14,536 bases of DNA from Bacillota bacterium (GCA_023456995.1 JAEWNU010000051.1:1-14536); one strand, 5' to 3'. Counted from the stretch's first letter, positions 1 to 6,559 are shown. Translations and numbers: made by a program. Notes: generated by a model not told the origin, from the sequence alone.

Positions 1-1
1 C

Positions 2-217
2 AACACTAACAGCACCAATAACACTACAAGAGGCGCTCAGAGCAGCAATCCGAACACCCAAAGCAATACCCAGAGTTCTAACAAGACCAATTACCAATCT
101 TCCAACCAGAGCAGCAACTCCACCAACAACAATACCAGCAAGAGCAATTATCAGTCTTCCACACAGACTGGCAGCCCCAAGAGTACCAACTACAAGAACG
201 GCGAAAGCTGCAAATAA
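2..217 (+). CDS. C-terminal end of an Asn/Ser/Thr/Gln-rich protein (partial)
   Basis: Frame 2 is open from the window edge to a TAA at 215-217, giving 71 residues composed almost only of Asn, Ser, Thr, Gln, Lys and Tyr, ending in GESCK. The start lies upstream of the window. The tail carries a degenerate repeat of about 19 residues (K-x-N-Y-Q-S-S-x-Q). I chose this frame over the also-open frame 3 because its third codon positions are mostly C/G with regular AAC/AGC/ACC/CAG codons, while frame 3 puts A in most third positions and encodes no sensible pattern. An intrinsic terminator starts 13 bases after the stop, which supports a plus-strand gene ending here. I do not recognise the family. 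Such polar low-complexity tails are found on surface, spore-coat or secreted proteins, but nothing here decides between these. Confidence 0.55.
   Translation, partial: NTNSTNNTTRGAQSSNPNTQSNTQSSNKTNYQSSNQSSNSTNNNTSKSNYQSSTQTGSPKSTNYKNGESCK
83..166 (+). repeat. Two copies of a 27-base/9-residue coding repeat, 57 bases apart
   Basis: Bases 83-109 and 140-166 encode K-T-N-Y-Q-S-S-N-Q and K-S-N-Y-Q-S-S-T-Q. The period is 57 bases (19 residues) and the copies differ at several positions, including silent changes (TAC/TAT, CAA/CAG). A weaker third echo (K-S-T-N-Y) follows at 179-193. The silent changes suggest the protein repeat is maintained by selection or is old, and is not a recent DNA duplication. 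Confidence 0.5.
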
Positions 218-229
218 GTAATCATACGC

Positions 230-275
230 ATAAAAATGCCGCAAAGCGTTTAGACTTGCGGCATTTTTATTTTTA
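230..275 (+). terminator. Intrinsic terminator of the Asn/Ser-rich gene
   Basis: There is a perfect 15-bp stem (230-244 with 256-270, core AATGCCGCAA), an 11-base loop and a T-rich run on the 3' side that continues to 275. It lies 13 bases after the stop codon. The A-run on the 5' side means it could also work on the minus strand, but no minus-strand gene ends here. Confidence 0.85.
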
Positions 276-307
276 GTTGTAAACTTTATATAGAACCAAA
301 AAGTCGC

Positions 308-349
308 ATCGGGAGAACCCAGTAAGGGTTTTCCCGATATATTTTTTTT
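308..349 (+). terminator. Second hairpin with T-tract downstream of the first terminator
   Basis: A 13-bp stem (308-320 with 326-338, core ATCGGGA...TCCCGAT, one G-T wobble) with a 5-base loop is followed by ATATTTTTTTT. This is a textbook intrinsic terminator only 33 bases after the first one. It most likely acts as a back-up in tandem. It could instead end a short transcript starting between the two hairpins, but I see no promoter for one. Confidence 0.75.
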
Positions 350-404
350 GCCAATCAGGTTGCTGCCAAAGGCTTTAGAGTTTTATAAACGGCTAGATTA
401 TTTA

Positions 405-433
405 TTGCCGTTCATGGTACGGTATGCTAAAAT
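405..433 (+). promoter_or_regulatory. Sigma-A-type promoter of the M20 amidohydrolase gene
   Basis: A candidate -35 TTGCCG (405-410) is followed after 17 bases by -10 TAAAAT (428-433). A TG dinucleotide at 425-426 makes an extended -10. Transcription would start near 440, leaving a leader of about 33 bases with a strong AAGGAGG (459-465) seven bases before the ATG. Confidence 0.6.
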
Positions 434-472
434 AACAATATTATGATGTATTTATTTTAAGGAGGCAACAAA

Positions 473-1777
473 ATGGGCTTTAGTTTTGACCGCATAGATA
501 TGGATGCTTTCACTAAGGATTTGATTTCAATTCGGCGTGATCTCCATCGCCATCCCGAATCCGCTTGGACTGAATACCGAACGACCGCAAAGGTCATAGA
601 GCAGCTTACCGCACTTGGCTTGAAAGTGACGTTTGGCAAAAGCATACATACGCCAGAACACATGTATGGGATGCCCTCCAAAGAATATTTAAAGCAGTGT
701 GAAGCACGTGCAATTGAGGAAAGCAACAGGGAAGACCTTATTTCCCAAATGAGCGGCGGTTTTACCGGCTGTGTCACCGAGATAGAGGGCGCTCAACCTG
801 GTCCGACTGTTGGTTTCAGGGTTGACATTGATTGTAATGATGTGGATGAATCAACCGAGGAAGATCATCTTCCCTTTAAAGATGGGTATGCCTCTACCCA
901 TGCAAATCTGATGCATGCCTGTGGACATGATGGACACGCTGCAATCGGTATCGGTGCGCTGCGGCTGTTGTTGGCTTATCGCGACCAGATCAAGGGGAAA
1001 ATTGTTTTTGTATTTCAGCCAGCAGAAGAGGGGCTGCGCGGCGCTAACTCTATTTCACAGTCCGGCGTACTCGACAAGGTGGACTATATGATCGGCGGAC
1101 ATCTCGGTCTTAAAAAATGGCCCCTTGGAACTGTTGCCACTGGTACACACGGTTTTTTGGCCAGTACGAAATTCGATGTGACATTTAAGGGCAAAGCCTC
1201 TCACGCAGGTGCAAGCCCTGAGCAAGGCCACAATGCTTTGGCCGCCGCTGCAACAGCCACACTCAATCTTCTGGCTATTCCACGACACAGCGAGGGCAGC
1301 AGCCGCATCAACATTGGCACTCTTAATGCGGGTACTGGACGCAATGTTATTCCCGAAACCGCGATAATGACGGTTGAGACTCGAGGCCTTACCACCGACA
1401 TCAACGAATACATGGCAGAGAAGGCAGAACGTGTTTGCCGTGCCTCCGCCGATATGTATGAGTGCAGTTATGAAAGCCGCTTTATGGGTGCAGCAGGCAG
1501 TGCTGTCTGTGACAAAGAACTTGTGGATAGGGTTTCAGATTCTATCAGTGAACTGCCCGGTGTAAAGGAGATTCACAAGGATGTCGACTTTGGCGGTGGT
1601 GAGGATTTTACCTATATGATGAGCAAAGTGCAATCTAACGGCGGCCAGGCGACTGAAATGATTTTTGGTACGCCTCTGAAAGCACCACATCACAACGGCC
1701 GGTTTGATTTTGACGAAGCGGTGTTGCCGCTGGCGGCACAGATTTTCGCTAAAATTGCTCTGGATATCTGCAAATAG
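473..1777 (+). CDS. M20 family amidohydrolase, AbgA-like (aminoacyl/p-aminobenzoyl-glutamate hydrolase)
   Basis: The product is a cytosolic dinuclear-zinc amidohydrolase of 434 residues, close to the length of E. coli AbgA, to which it is similar throughout. Visible M20 features are R-V-D-I-D (116-120), the metal/catalytic MHACGHDGH (147-155), PAEEG (183-187), HLG (210-212), SHAG in the lid/dimerisation domain (243-246), GGEDFTYMM (375-383) and the late metal-site histidines in APHHNGRFDFDE (404-415). The stretch at about 52-97 (M-x-G-M-P ... GGFTG) matches the AbgA subfamily and is absent from typical hippurate hydrolases. Known AbgA works with AbgB on p-aminobenzoyl-glutamate, a folate breakdown product. 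No abgB or abgT lies next to it here, so the substrate is uncertain and it could be another N-acyl amino acid or dipeptide amidohydrolase. The ATG is fixed by AAGGAGG with 7-base spacing. It stands alone, with its own promoter and terminator. Confidence 0.88.
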   Translation: MGFSFDRIDMDAFTKDLISIRRDLHRHPESAWTEYRTTAKVIEQLTALGLKVTFGKSIHTPEHMYGMPSKEYLKQCEARAIEESNREDLISQMSGGFTGCVTEIEGAQPGPTVGFRVDIDCNDVDESTEEDHLPFKDGYASTHANLMHACGHDGHAAIGIGALRLLLAYRDQIKGKIVFVFQPAEEGLRGANSISQSGVLDKVDYMIGGHLGLKKWPLGTVATGTHGFLASTKFDVTFKGKASHAGASPEQGHNALAAAATATLNLLAIPRHSEGSSRINIGTLNAGTGRNVIPETAIMTVETRGLTTDINEYMAEKAERVCRASADMYECSYESRFMGAAGSAVCDKELVDRVSDSISELPGVKEIHKDVDFGGGEDFTYMMSKVQSNGGQATEMIFGTPLKAPHHNGRFDFDEAVLPLAAQIFAKIALDICK

Positions 1778-1794
1778 CGCGACGTTAGAATTTT

Positions 1795-1833
1795 AAAAAA
1801 GGCCACAAGATGCCAACGGCATTTTGTGGCCTT
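1795..1833. terminator. Bidirectional terminator between convergent genes
   Basis: A 16-bp stem (1799-1814 with 1818-1833, core GGCCACAA/TTGTGGCC, one wobble) has a 3-base loop. An A-run at 1795-1800 gives a clean T-tract on the minus strand, while the plus-strand tail (CTTCTTGG) is weak. It sits 18 bases after the amidohydrolase stop and 37 bases beyond the end of the AraC-type gene, so it probably serves both, the minus strand more efficiently. Confidence 0.8.
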
Positions 1834-1869
1834 CTTGGCGCCATGTAAAAATGGCTGTCCGGCGCTCAT

Positions 1870-2745
1870 TTATTGTTTTAGCCTACGCACTGGTATCCAA
1901 ATCTCGCTTTTGTAATCCGGTCTGCTGGTGTCGGGTGACTCATGCCACAAAAGCTCCGGTCCTTCGGTCGATTCAAAGCCTGACGAAGGGAACCATTCGG
2001 CATAGATGCTGGCCCATGTCTCTTGCACGGTATTCGGAAAAGGGCCAATCGTCTTAAAAACCGCCCAAGTGGATGCTGCAACAGGTAAAACGTCATAACA
2101 ACCATCGTAGGGCTGCGCGGTTGCGACGCCAATATACTGGTCTAGTTCAGTGCCTTCCTCGGTGCGGCCTTCAAAGTCTGCCGAGACACTAAGCATGCCC
2201 TTAGGTTCAATGTTGCACAGGCCCTTCAGTTCAGTAATAATCTCTGGCGTCAACTTTTGAACCACTTCGTCCATCTGCGCGTTAACGCCTTTAAACTGCA
2301 TGGTAATTCTCTTTTTAAAGCCTACAATATAAAAAGGCTCTTTTTCAATAATTCGATAATCCATTTCTGTGCCTCCTTTAATGGTCAGTTGAAAGGTCAA
2401 GGGGGAAAAAGTCTTGAGCACAGCATGCGCCTTTTTAGCCTGCGACGGTGTGATGCCATGCATTGCATAAAAAGCTTTGCTGAAGGCTTCGGGCGACTCA
2501 TATCCCAGCTGCAAGGCGAGATCGATAATTTTGATCCGTTCCGATTGCAGTAGTGCCCCCGCCAGCGATAGCCTTCTGCGCCGGATGTATTCGCCCAGCG
2601 GCATGCCGGCGATGAAGGAAAACATCCTTCGAAAGTGGTATTCAGAGCATCCGGCTATGTGTGAAATTTGATGCGGTTCAATTATCTTCAGCAGATTATT
2701 TTCAATATAAGCCATAGCCTCATTGAATTGTACGAGCATATTCAT
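1870..2745 (-). CDS. AraC family transcriptional regulator with C-terminal GyrI-like effector domain
   Basis: The 291-residue protein joins an N-terminal AraC DNA-binding domain (about 8-108) to a GyrI-like/effector-binding domain (about 128-288), the Rob-like layout. The first helix-turn-helix is around I-E-P-H-Q-I-S-H-I-A-G-C (22-33) and the second around IIDLALQLGYESPEAFSKAF (73-92), followed by the G-I-T-P-S family signature (97-101). The second half begins M-D-Y-R-I-I-E-K-E-P and contains the W/E-rich segments typical of GyrI-like domains (W227, W244, W251, W267, E248, E281-I-W). Such regulators usually sense small, often toxic, organic molecules and activate efflux or stress genes. No transporter is adjacent, so the target is unknown. 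The ATG follows AAGGAGG (2753-2759 on the minus strand) at 7 bases. A promoter lies upstream at 2813-2841. Confidence 0.9.
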   Translation of the reverse strand: MNMLVQFNEAMAYIENNLLKIIEPHQISHIAGCSEYHFRRMFSFIAGMPLGEYIRRRRLSLAGALLQSERIKIIDLALQLGYESPEAFSKAFYAMHGITPSQAKKAHAVLKTFSPLTFQLTIKGGTEMDYRIIEKEPFYIVGFKKRITMQFKGVNAQMDEVVQKLTPEIITELKGLCNIEPKGMLSVSADFEGRTEEGTELDQYIGVATAQPYDGCYDVLPVAASTWAVFKTIGPFPNTVQETWASIYAEWFPSSGFESTEGPELLWHESPDTSRPDYKSEIWIPVRRLKQ

Positions 2746-2812
2746 GCTGTTACCTCCTTACAGACTTATCATACATTAAACAGAAGACGGTCGCCTGATA
2801 TTTTTGTTGCGG

Positions 2813-2841
2813 ATTTTAACAGATTTAAAGTATATGGACAA
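2813..2841 (-). promoter_or_regulatory. Promoter of the AraC-type regulator
   Basis: Reading on the minus strand, TTGTCC (2841-2836) is followed after exactly 17 bases by TAAAAT (2818-2813). Transcription would begin near 2806, giving a leader of about 60 bases before the AAGGAGG and ATG. Confidence 0.6.
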
Positions 2842-2961
2842 TTAATCAAACAATATCTACTTAGGATTTCCCTATTCGCCAATCAGCGGGCGAACAGCAT
2901 AGACGCAATAGGCAAGATTAGCGCATTATCAACATAACGCTATTATTTATCCCTCAGTTGT

Positions 2962-2969
2962 GCTATACT
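2962..2969 (+). promoter_or_regulatory. Extended -10 promoter for the helicase transcript
   Basis: TGCTATACT contains the extended TG and a near-consensus -10 (TATACT, 2964-2969). No good -35 is visible 17-18 bases upstream, as is common for extended -10 promoters. The start point would be near 2976. Confidence 0.45.
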
Positions 2970-3061
2970 ATTACTTAATAATAGTTTAACAGATTGCCTT
3001 GCGGTGTGTGATATTTGAGCCGCTGCAAGAGAAAAACAGAAAAAAGGAAAAAACCTACTCA

Positions 3062-4408
3062 ATGACATTTAAAGAATTGAATTTAATTTCACCTATTCTC
3101 GCTGCGCTACAAACGCAAGGTTATGACATGCCTACACCGATACAGCAGCAGGCTATTATCCCTGCCTTGGAAGGAAAGGATCTGCTCGGCTGTGCGCAGA
3201 CTGGAACAGGTAAGACGGCGGCCTTTTCGCTGCCAATTTTACAGCGGCTTAACGCTGCTGGCGCCGCTAAAAACAAGCGCAGAGTGCGTGCACTGATACT
3301 CACGCCGACCCGCGAGCTGGCGTTGCAGATACACGAAAGTTTGATCGCTTATGGCAAACAGTTGCCCCTTAAAAGCGCCGTGATCTTCGGCGGTGTTTCG
3401 CAAAACCCACAGACTGAGCAGCTTGCACGCGGCATCGACATTCTGGTTGCCACCCCGGGGCGGCTGATTGACCTCATCAATCAGGGATTTGTTGATCTTT
3501 CGGGTCTGGAGATTTTCGTTTTGGATGAAGCAGACCGTATGTTGGATATGGGTTTTATCAACGATGTTAAAAAAGTTGTGGCCCGCCTTCCGCAAGACCG
3601 GCAGACAATGCTGTTTTCTGCTACAATGCCTGCTGAAATTGAGCAGCTGGCAAACAGCATGTTAACAAACCCTGTCAAAGTGGCGGTAGCACCCCCGGCC
3701 ACAACGGTGGAACTGATCGAGCAGTCGGTCTATCTGACTGACAAAGTCAATAAGCGCGAACTTCTTACTTGGATATTAAAAAACCATTCGATATACTCGG
3801 CGTTGGTGTTTACTCGCACCAAGCACGGGGCGGACCGTGTGGCTAAGGCGCTTAACGGGGCTAAGATTTCCGCAATGTCAATTCATGGCGACAAGTCACA
3901 GGGTGCGCGTCAGTTGGCGTTGAGCAATTTTAAAAGTGGTCGGGTTCAGGTACTGGTGGCTACCGATATTGCCGCTCGCGGTATCGACATCGACCAGCTT
4001 TCGCATGTCATCAACTTTGATTTGCCCAACGAACCTGACACTTATGTGCATCGTATCGGCAGAACGGGTCGAGCGGGTGCCGACGGTGTTGCAATGTCAT
4101 TTTGTGACTTTGATGAGCTGGAATATCTTAAGGATATTGAAAAGCTAATCCGCAAGAAGATTAGGGTAGAACAAGAAAACCCCTATCCGATGCAGGTATT
4201 TGAGCCCGCGCCCAAAAAACCTGCTAATGCTCACCGCAGTAGCGATATGCCTAGACAGCAAGCAGCTCGCACCGCAAAATCTGCTGTACAAAAAACATCG
4301 AAGACTGCCGCTGCTGAAAAACACTCTAGCCAGAGTTCTGCACCGAAGCGGGCCGGTTTTTCGTCCCGTAAAAAACACCGTCCTACTTCAAAAATGCATC
4401 AAGGTTGA
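3062..4408 (+). CDS. DEAD-box ATP-dependent RNA helicase, RhlE-like
   Basis: This is an RNA helicase of 448 residues that unwinds short RNA duplexes in ribosome assembly or mRNA turnover. All family motifs are present: Q motif (F3 and TPIQQQA, 25-31), AQTGTGKT (45-52), PTRELA (82-87), TPGR (131-134), DEAD (155-158), SAT (186-188), VFTRTK (249-254), ATDIAARG (300-307) and HRIGRTGR (330-337). The core closely follows E. coli RhlE (for example F-T-R-T-K-H-G-A and [10 protein letters not shown]). After about residue 380 comes a basic Ala/Ser/Lys-rich tail, likely an unstructured RNA-binding extension. I chose ATG 3062 because homologues begin at M-T/S-F-x-x-L. The reading frame extends upstream to a TTG at 2999, but that start has no ribosome binding site and adds 21 atypical residues. 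The chosen start has only a weak AAGGAAA 11-13 bases upstream, so low or regulated translation is possible. telA-like follows after 44 bases. Confidence 0.92.
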   Translation: MTFKELNLISPILAALQTQGYDMPTPIQQQAIIPALEGKDLLGCAQTGTGKTAAFSLPILQRLNAAGAAKNKRRVRALILTPTRELALQIHESLIAYGKQLPLKSAVIFGGVSQNPQTEQLARGIDILVATPGRLIDLINQGFVDLSGLEIFVLDEADRMLDMGFINDVKKVVARLPQDRQTMLFSATMPAEIEQLANSMLTNPVKVAVAPPATTVELIEQSVYLTDKVNKRELLTWILKNHSIYSALVFTRTKHGADRVAKALNGAKISAMSIHGDKSQGARQLALSNFKSGRVQVLVATDIAARGIDIDQLSHVINFDLPNEPDTYVHRIGRTGRAGADGVAMSFCDFDELEYLKDIEKLIRKKIRVEQENPYPMQVFEPAPKKPANAHRSSDMPRQQAARTAKSAVQKTSKTAAAEKHSSQSSAPKRAGFSSRKKHRPTSKMHQG

Positions 4409-4438
4409 TGTACTAAACACTTAAATATCAAGGCTGTC

Positions 4439-4445
4439 AGGAGGA
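4439..4445 (+). promoter_or_regulatory. Ribosome binding site that fixes the telA-like start
   Basis: AGGAGGA ends one base before an in-frame TTG (4447) and seven bases before an in-frame GTG (4453). Only the GTG has workable spacing, so the coding region is taken from 4453. Confidence 0.75.
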
Positions 4446-4452
4446 ATTGTGC

Positions 4453-5541
4453 GTGCCCAGCAATCAAGATCAGATTATCACCTCGGGTGACCCTAGCTTT
4501 GTAGAAGCCCAGAGCAACTTGCTTTCGCCAAAAGAACAGCAAGTGATCGACGATTTCGCACAGAAAATTGATCTCACCAATTCTAACATTGTGCTGCAAT
4601 ATGGCACCGCACTGCAAAAAAAGATTGCTGGTTTTTCGGAGACAGCGCTCGAGAATGTACGCACCAAGGATTTGGGCGAAACGGGCGGCATGATAACTGA
4701 CTTGATTGCCACGCTCAAAGGCTTTTCTACGGAAGAAGAAAAGCCTAAAGGCTTGATGGGGCTGTTTAAAAAGGGCCAAAATCGCATTGAAACACTTAAA
4801 ACCGGCTATAACAAAGCCGAACAGAATGTTGAAAAAATTACGGCTATGCTTGAGCAACACCAATTAACGCTGCTCAAAGACATATCAACTCTGGATAAGC
4901 TCTATGACATGAATCTTTCATATTTTAAAGAGCTTTCTATGTATATTTTGGCAGGCAAAAAGAAACTGGTGCAGGAGCGTGCGACCACACTGGTGACGCT
5001 TTTAGATAAGGCAAAGCTTTCAAATTTGCCCGAGGATGCGCAGTCTGCCAATGATTTTGGAAACCTTTGCGATCGCTTTGAAAAAAAGATTTCCGACCTT
5101 GAGCTGACGCGGATGGTATCCATTCAGATGGCGCCGCAAATTCGCCTACTTCAAAATAATAATACACTGATGGCGGAAAAAATTCAGTCCACCATCGTCA
5201 ATACAATTCCGCTGTGGAAGAGCCAGATGGTGTTGGCGTTAGGCCTTGCGCATTCGCAACAGGCTATGCAGGCTCAGCGTGCAGTATCCGATATGACCAA
5301 CGAACTTCTGCGTAGAAATGCCGAAATGCTTAAAACCGGCACGCTCGAAACTGCACGTGAGGCCGAGCGTGGTATTGTCGACCTTGAAACGCTTCAAAAT
5401 ACCAACACGATGTTGATCAGTACCCTTGACGAAGTACAGCAGATTCAGGCACAGGGCAGGGAAAAGCGCCGCGCAATCGAAGCGGAACTGTTCGGTCTTG
5501 AGAGCCAATTAAAGCAAAAGCTGCTGGATTTAAAGGGCTGA
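4453..5541 (+). CDS. Toxic anion resistance protein, TelA/KlaA family
   Basis: The 362-residue, mostly helical cytosolic protein spans the TelA family domain nearly end to end. Family hallmarks seen are the early L-T-N-x-x-x-V-L-Q-Y-G segment (41-51), the K-P-K-G-L-M-G-L-F-K-K linker (97-107), the long coiled-coil-like middle (115-220), M-A-P-Q-I-R-L-L-Q-N-N-N (226-237) and T-I-P-L-W-K-x-Q (251-258). TelA proteins are named for plasmid tellurite resistance, but in Firmicutes they are usually chromosomal and tied to cell-envelope stress. The biochemical activity is unknown. The start is GTG, set by AGGAGGA at 7 bases. The gene overlaps by one base a longer possible form of the next gene (stop TGA 5539-5541, ATG 5541) and is almost certainly co-transcribed with it. 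The helicase gene upstream probably shares the transcript, as no terminator separates them. Confidence 0.88.
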   Translation: MPSNQDQIITSGDPSFVEAQSNLLSPKEQQVIDDFAQKIDLTNSNIVLQYGTALQKKIAGFSETALENVRTKDLGETGGMITDLIATLKGFSTEEEKPKGLMGLFKKGQNRIETLKTGYNKAEQNVEKITAMLEQHQLTLLKDISTLDKLYDMNLSYFKELSMYILAGKKKLVQERATTLVTLLDKAKLSNLPEDAQSANDFGNLCDRFEKKISDLELTRMVSIQMAPQIRLLQNNNTLMAEKIQSTIVNTIPLWKSQMVLALGLAHSQQAMQAQRAVSDMTNELLRRNAEMLKTGTLETAREAERGIVDLETLQNTNTMLISTLDEVQQIQAQGREKRRAIEAELFGLESQLKQKLLDLKG

Positions 5542-5553
5542 TGCTGTATTATC

Positions 5554-5560
5554 AGGGGGA
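5554..5560 (+). promoter_or_regulatory. Ribosome binding site that fixes the TPM-protein start
   Basis: AGGGGGA lies 7 bases before ATG 5568, after which a clean signal peptide begins. The upstream in-frame ATG at 5541 would put nine charged or polar residues before the signal peptide and has no ribosome binding site. Confidence 0.65.
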
Positions 5561-5567
5561 ACACCAC

Positions 5568-6302
5568 ATGATGAAGAACTGCCAAAAGCTTTTAAAACTG
5601 CCTGTTATTGCCATACTGCTCATGCTGCTGCTGCATCCCTCTGCGTTGGCAGCGGAGAGTTGGTCGGGTGAGTCGGGTGCGAATGTCTATGTCAACGATT
5701 TGGCTAATGTGCTGTCTGACGAGGTTAAAGCCGCTATAAATGAAAAAAGTGCTGCATTAGATGCGCTGACTGGTGCTCAACTGGTCGTGGTTACCGTCGA
5801 TTTTCTGGGCGGCGAAACAATTCAGGACTACGCAAACGATTTATTTAATCGCCTGCAAATAGGCGATGCGGTCAAAAACAACGGTCTGTTGCTGCTTTTG
5901 GCAACTGGTGAGGAAAACTATTACGCCTTGCAGGGTAAGGGCTTAGAGGATGCGCTGTCAGATGCATCGTTGGAAACGCTGTTGCAACAGGAGCTTGAAC
6001 CCGATTTTGCTGTTGGAAATTATGAGGCTGGCATACAGAAAACCTATGCCGGCCTTTTAAGCGCGCTTGAAAGGCTGTATGGTATGGGTGATCAGGGGGT
6101 TCTGGCGGCTGATGCCAACGCAAAAGCCGCAAAGGTCAAAATTGAAAAGATCAACAAGCGGAAGCAAGGCTTGATTGTTGCTGCCGGAATTATTCTGCTT
6201 ATTTTGCTGCCAGCCGTGCTGATTGCATCGTCAGCGAGTCATGCAGCCCGTCGACGTAAAAAGCGTTTAAGGGCAGTCGTGCGTCAGAGAACAGACAACT
6301 GA
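5568..6302 (+). CDS. TPM-domain protein, secreted and membrane-anchored (YgcG-like)
   Basis: The 244-residue product has a signal peptide (1-29: charged start, hydrophobic core 12-22, A-L-A before Ala29). An extracytoplasmic TPM domain follows at about 38-172 (V-Y-V-N-D-L-A-N-V-L-S; L-V-V-V-T-V; N-N-G-L-L-L-L-L-A; Y-Y-A-L-Q-G-K-G-L; L-E-P-D-F-x-x-G-N-Y). Then come a Lys/Ala-rich linker, one transmembrane helix (201-221) and a strongly basic cytosolic tail (RRRKKRLR at 228-235). TPM domains occur in photosystem II repair proteins and in bacterial envelope proteins. Phosphatase activity has been reported for some, but the bacterial role is unclear. The tail here is basic, whereas many family members end in a Gly/Ser-rich stretch. 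Adjacency to TelA suggests a joint membrane-stress function (inference). Confidence 0.87.
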   Translation: MMKNCQKLLKLPVIAILLMLLLHPSALAAESWSGESGANVYVNDLANVLSDEVKAAINEKSAALDALTGAQLVVVTVDFLGGETIQDYANDLFNRLQIGDAVKNNGLLLLLATGEENYYALQGKGLEDALSDASLETLLQQELEPDFAVGNYEAGIQKTYAGLLSALERLYGMGDQGVLAADANAKAAKVKIEKINKRKQGLIVAAGIILLILLPAVLIASSASHAARRRKKRLRAVVRQRTDN

Positions 6303-6352
6303 CATTTGATGGATAGAATGTCACGAGTTGCAATTTGCGTTTTAAAAGTTAG

Positions 6353-6382
6353 TTGATTTTAATTATGGAAATTAGATAAAAT
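6353..6382 (+). promoter_or_regulatory. Possible upstream promoter of the apbE-rnf operon
   Basis: TTGATT (6353-6358) and TAAAAT (6377-6382) are separated by 18 bases in an AT-rich stretch. The start would be near 6389, giving a leader of about 170 bases. It is a second candidate beside the stronger promoter at 6449. Confidence 0.35.
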
Positions 6383-6448
6383 ACGGCTAAAGTTTGACAT
6401 TTATGATTGGTATTTTCAGCTATTAGTTCGGTAAATAACAAACATCCC

Positions 6449-6477
6449 TTGACTTTTTAGTCAAAAAGCGATAAAAA
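6449..6477 (+). promoter_or_regulatory. Main promoter of the apbE-rnf operon, -35 within a palindrome
   Basis: TTGACT (6449-6454) is followed after 17 bases by TAAAAA (6472-6477). Transcription would start near 6484. The -35 box is the left arm of the perfect palindrome TTGACT-TTTT-AGTCAA (6449-6464), so a dimeric regulator bound there would compete with RNA polymerase. An overlapping CTTTTT/AAAAAG repeat (6453-6458 with 6463-6468) adds symmetry. Confidence 0.6.
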
Positions 6478-6559
6478 TAGTATGTGAGTCTTGCATGATT
6501 TAAATAATACAAGCGGTCTTTTTATGCCGATTGTTTATAAAACGGGAGCAAAAGCACGA

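Larger units (their letters stand above)
2746..3061. other. Divergent intergenic region with two promoters
   Basis: This 316-base stretch without a credible gene separates the minus-strand AraC gene from the plus-strand helicase gene. It holds a good minus-strand promoter (2813-2841), a plus-strand extended -10 (2962-2969) and a small inverted repeat TTCGCC/GGCGAA (2875-2880 with 2889-2894). A second weak hairpin (TAGCG at 2919-2923 with CGCTA at 2938-2942, plus inner TTAT/ATAA pairing) lies just before the helicase -10. Either repeat could be a regulator-binding site, but neither is proven. The helicase leader is long (about 85 bases) and purine-rich. Confidence 0.6.

Noticed and set aside
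2..220. Frame 3 at the left edge, also open to a stop at 218-220
   Set aside because: Third codon positions are nearly all A and the product (Pro/Thr/Arg/Ala mix) lacks the regular repeat seen in frame 2.
2668..2937. Plus-strand open frame overlapping the start of the AraC gene and the intergenic region
   Set aside because: It has no ribosome binding site, runs antisense to the conserved regulator and through its promoter, and its product is not protein-like.
2999..3061. Upstream TTG extension of the helicase reading frame
   Set aside because: It has no ribosome binding site, the extra 21 residues do not resemble family N-termini, and homologues begin at the M-T-F of ATG 3062.
4395..4412. 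Inverted repeat (CATCAA/TTGATG) at the helicase stop codon
   Set aside because: It has a 2-base loop and no T-tract, so it is too tight and weak to be a terminator between helicase and telA.
4399..4863. Minus-strand 154-codon open frame opposite telA
   Set aside because: It lies antisense to a conserved gene with good codon pattern. It has no ribosome binding site, and its Phe/Leu-rich product is typical of a shadow frame.
6300..6323. Inverted repeat TGACATT/AATGTCA over the stop codon of the TPM gene
   Set aside because: The stem is only 7 bp with a 10-base loop and no T-run follows, so it is not a convincing terminator. How this transcript ends is unclear.
6491..6559. Upstream TTG/ATG extension of ApbE (TTG 6491, ATG 6524)
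   Set aside because: The lipoprotein signal peptide starts cleanly at ATG 6560. The extension would bury it behind 23 residues, and neither upstream start has a good ribosome binding site.
6303..6559. FMN riboswitch upstream of apbE
   Set aside because: The conserved AGGGGCAGGGTGAAATTCCC-like core of FMN riboswitches is absent. The region is AT-rich with only promoter-like elements and short repeats.
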